DNA of 40,151 bases from an uncultured Faecalibacterium sp. (GTDB lineage Bacteria > Bacillota > Clostridia > Oscillospirales > Ruminococcaceae). Below the pieces are notes generated by a model that saw nothing but the letters and a program-made list of their open reading frames with translations, made no database searches and was not told the origin of the DNA. Below, piece by piece: positions 40,030-40,151 of the stretch. Position 1 is the first letter of the stretch. Each line of letters starts with the position of its first letter. The translations under genes were made by a program, and so were the position numbers. The stretch is from the NCBI GenBank assembly GCA_934525325.1, contig CAKSZE010000010.1, positions 1 to 40,151 of the forward strand. The letters are read 5' to 3'.

Positions 40030-40151
40030 ATGAAACAGGTGATCGTTACCCCCAATGCTCCCGCCGCCATCGGGCCCTATTCGCAGGGCATCGCTGCGGG
40101 GCAGACCGTCTATGTATCCGGGCAGCTGCCCATCGATCCGGCCACCGGCCT
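40030..40151 (+). CDS. RidA family protein (partial, cut by window end)
   Basis: Only the first 40 residues are present: [20 protein letters not shown] followed by [17 protein letters not shown]. These are the family's opening motifs (APxAIGPYSQ and YVSGQxPxDP). RidA enzymes hydrolyse reactive enamine/imine intermediates formed by PLP enzymes. AAAGGAG lies before the ATG. It is transcribed away from the YheO-like regulator. Confidence 0.9.
   Translation, partial: MKQVIVTPNAPAAIGPYSQGIAAGQTVYVSGQLPIDPATG

Noticed and set aside
1..40151. CRISPR array, insertion sequence or prophage
   Set aside because: No regularly spaced direct repeats, no transposase, integrase or phage structural gene was seen.

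Overview
The window looks like chromosome from a GC-rich gut Firmicute of the Faecalibacterium/Ruminococcaceae type. The grounds are gene content (GlcNAc PTS, galacto-N-biose/lacto-N-biose phosphorylase, many SRRxFLK lipoproteins with Ser/Ala-rich linkers), strong AGGAGG ribosome sites, sigma-A type promoters, and an intergenic repeat style I associate with these genomes. The genus is inference from recognition, not from a search.

Layout. 1-319 is a structured repeat. 320-6655 is mostly minus-strand housekeeping: a surface-anchored 5'-nucleotidase, ROK glucokinase, an FAH-family hydrolase with a DJ-1/PfpI protein, a YerC/TrpR-like regulator, and a GNAT plus nitroreductase pair. 6881-8173 holds a cytosolic ricin-type beta-trefoil protein and a Nudix hydrolase. 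8459-17769 is an amino-sugar region: GlcNAc PTS EIICB (nagE), GlcNAc-6-P deacetylase (nagA), a separate EIIA-Glc (crr), then a minus-strand ABC sugar importer operon ending in a GH112 phosphorylase. The importer would take up galacto-N-biose or lacto-N-biose, GH112 would phosphorolyse it, and nagE/nagA/crr would handle free GlcNAc. 18402-20714 is a tandem DUF3048 lipoprotein pair, followed by a second copy of the structured repeat (about 20771-21183).

21283-26379 is a lipoprotein cluster: four small SRR(S/A)FLK proteins that look paralogous, a BspA-like leucine-rich-repeat lipoprotein, a histidine phosphatase and an XRE regulator. A tRNA-Ser(CGA) follows, then a DUF188/esterase pair. 28237-36499 is a long minus-strand series: solute-binding protein, ABC ATPase, fused double permease, glycerophosphodiester phosphodiesterase, HAM1-like NTPase, TPR-DUF218 lipoprotein, MgtC-like protein, HAD phosphatase and a small membrane protein. 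Divergent from it is an unusual 728-residue regulator, a LacI-type repressor fused to a complete ABC solute-binding domain. An exact 16-bp inverted pair of sites lies between them. The window ends with a YheO/DauR-like regulator divergent from a RidA-family gene cut by the window edge.

The strongest candidates for something undescribed are the two-copy composite repeat, whose stems differ in sequence but keep pairing (including a predicted H-type pseudoknot), and the LacI-SBP fusion regulator with its paired operator and its ABC transporter plus GDPD operon.
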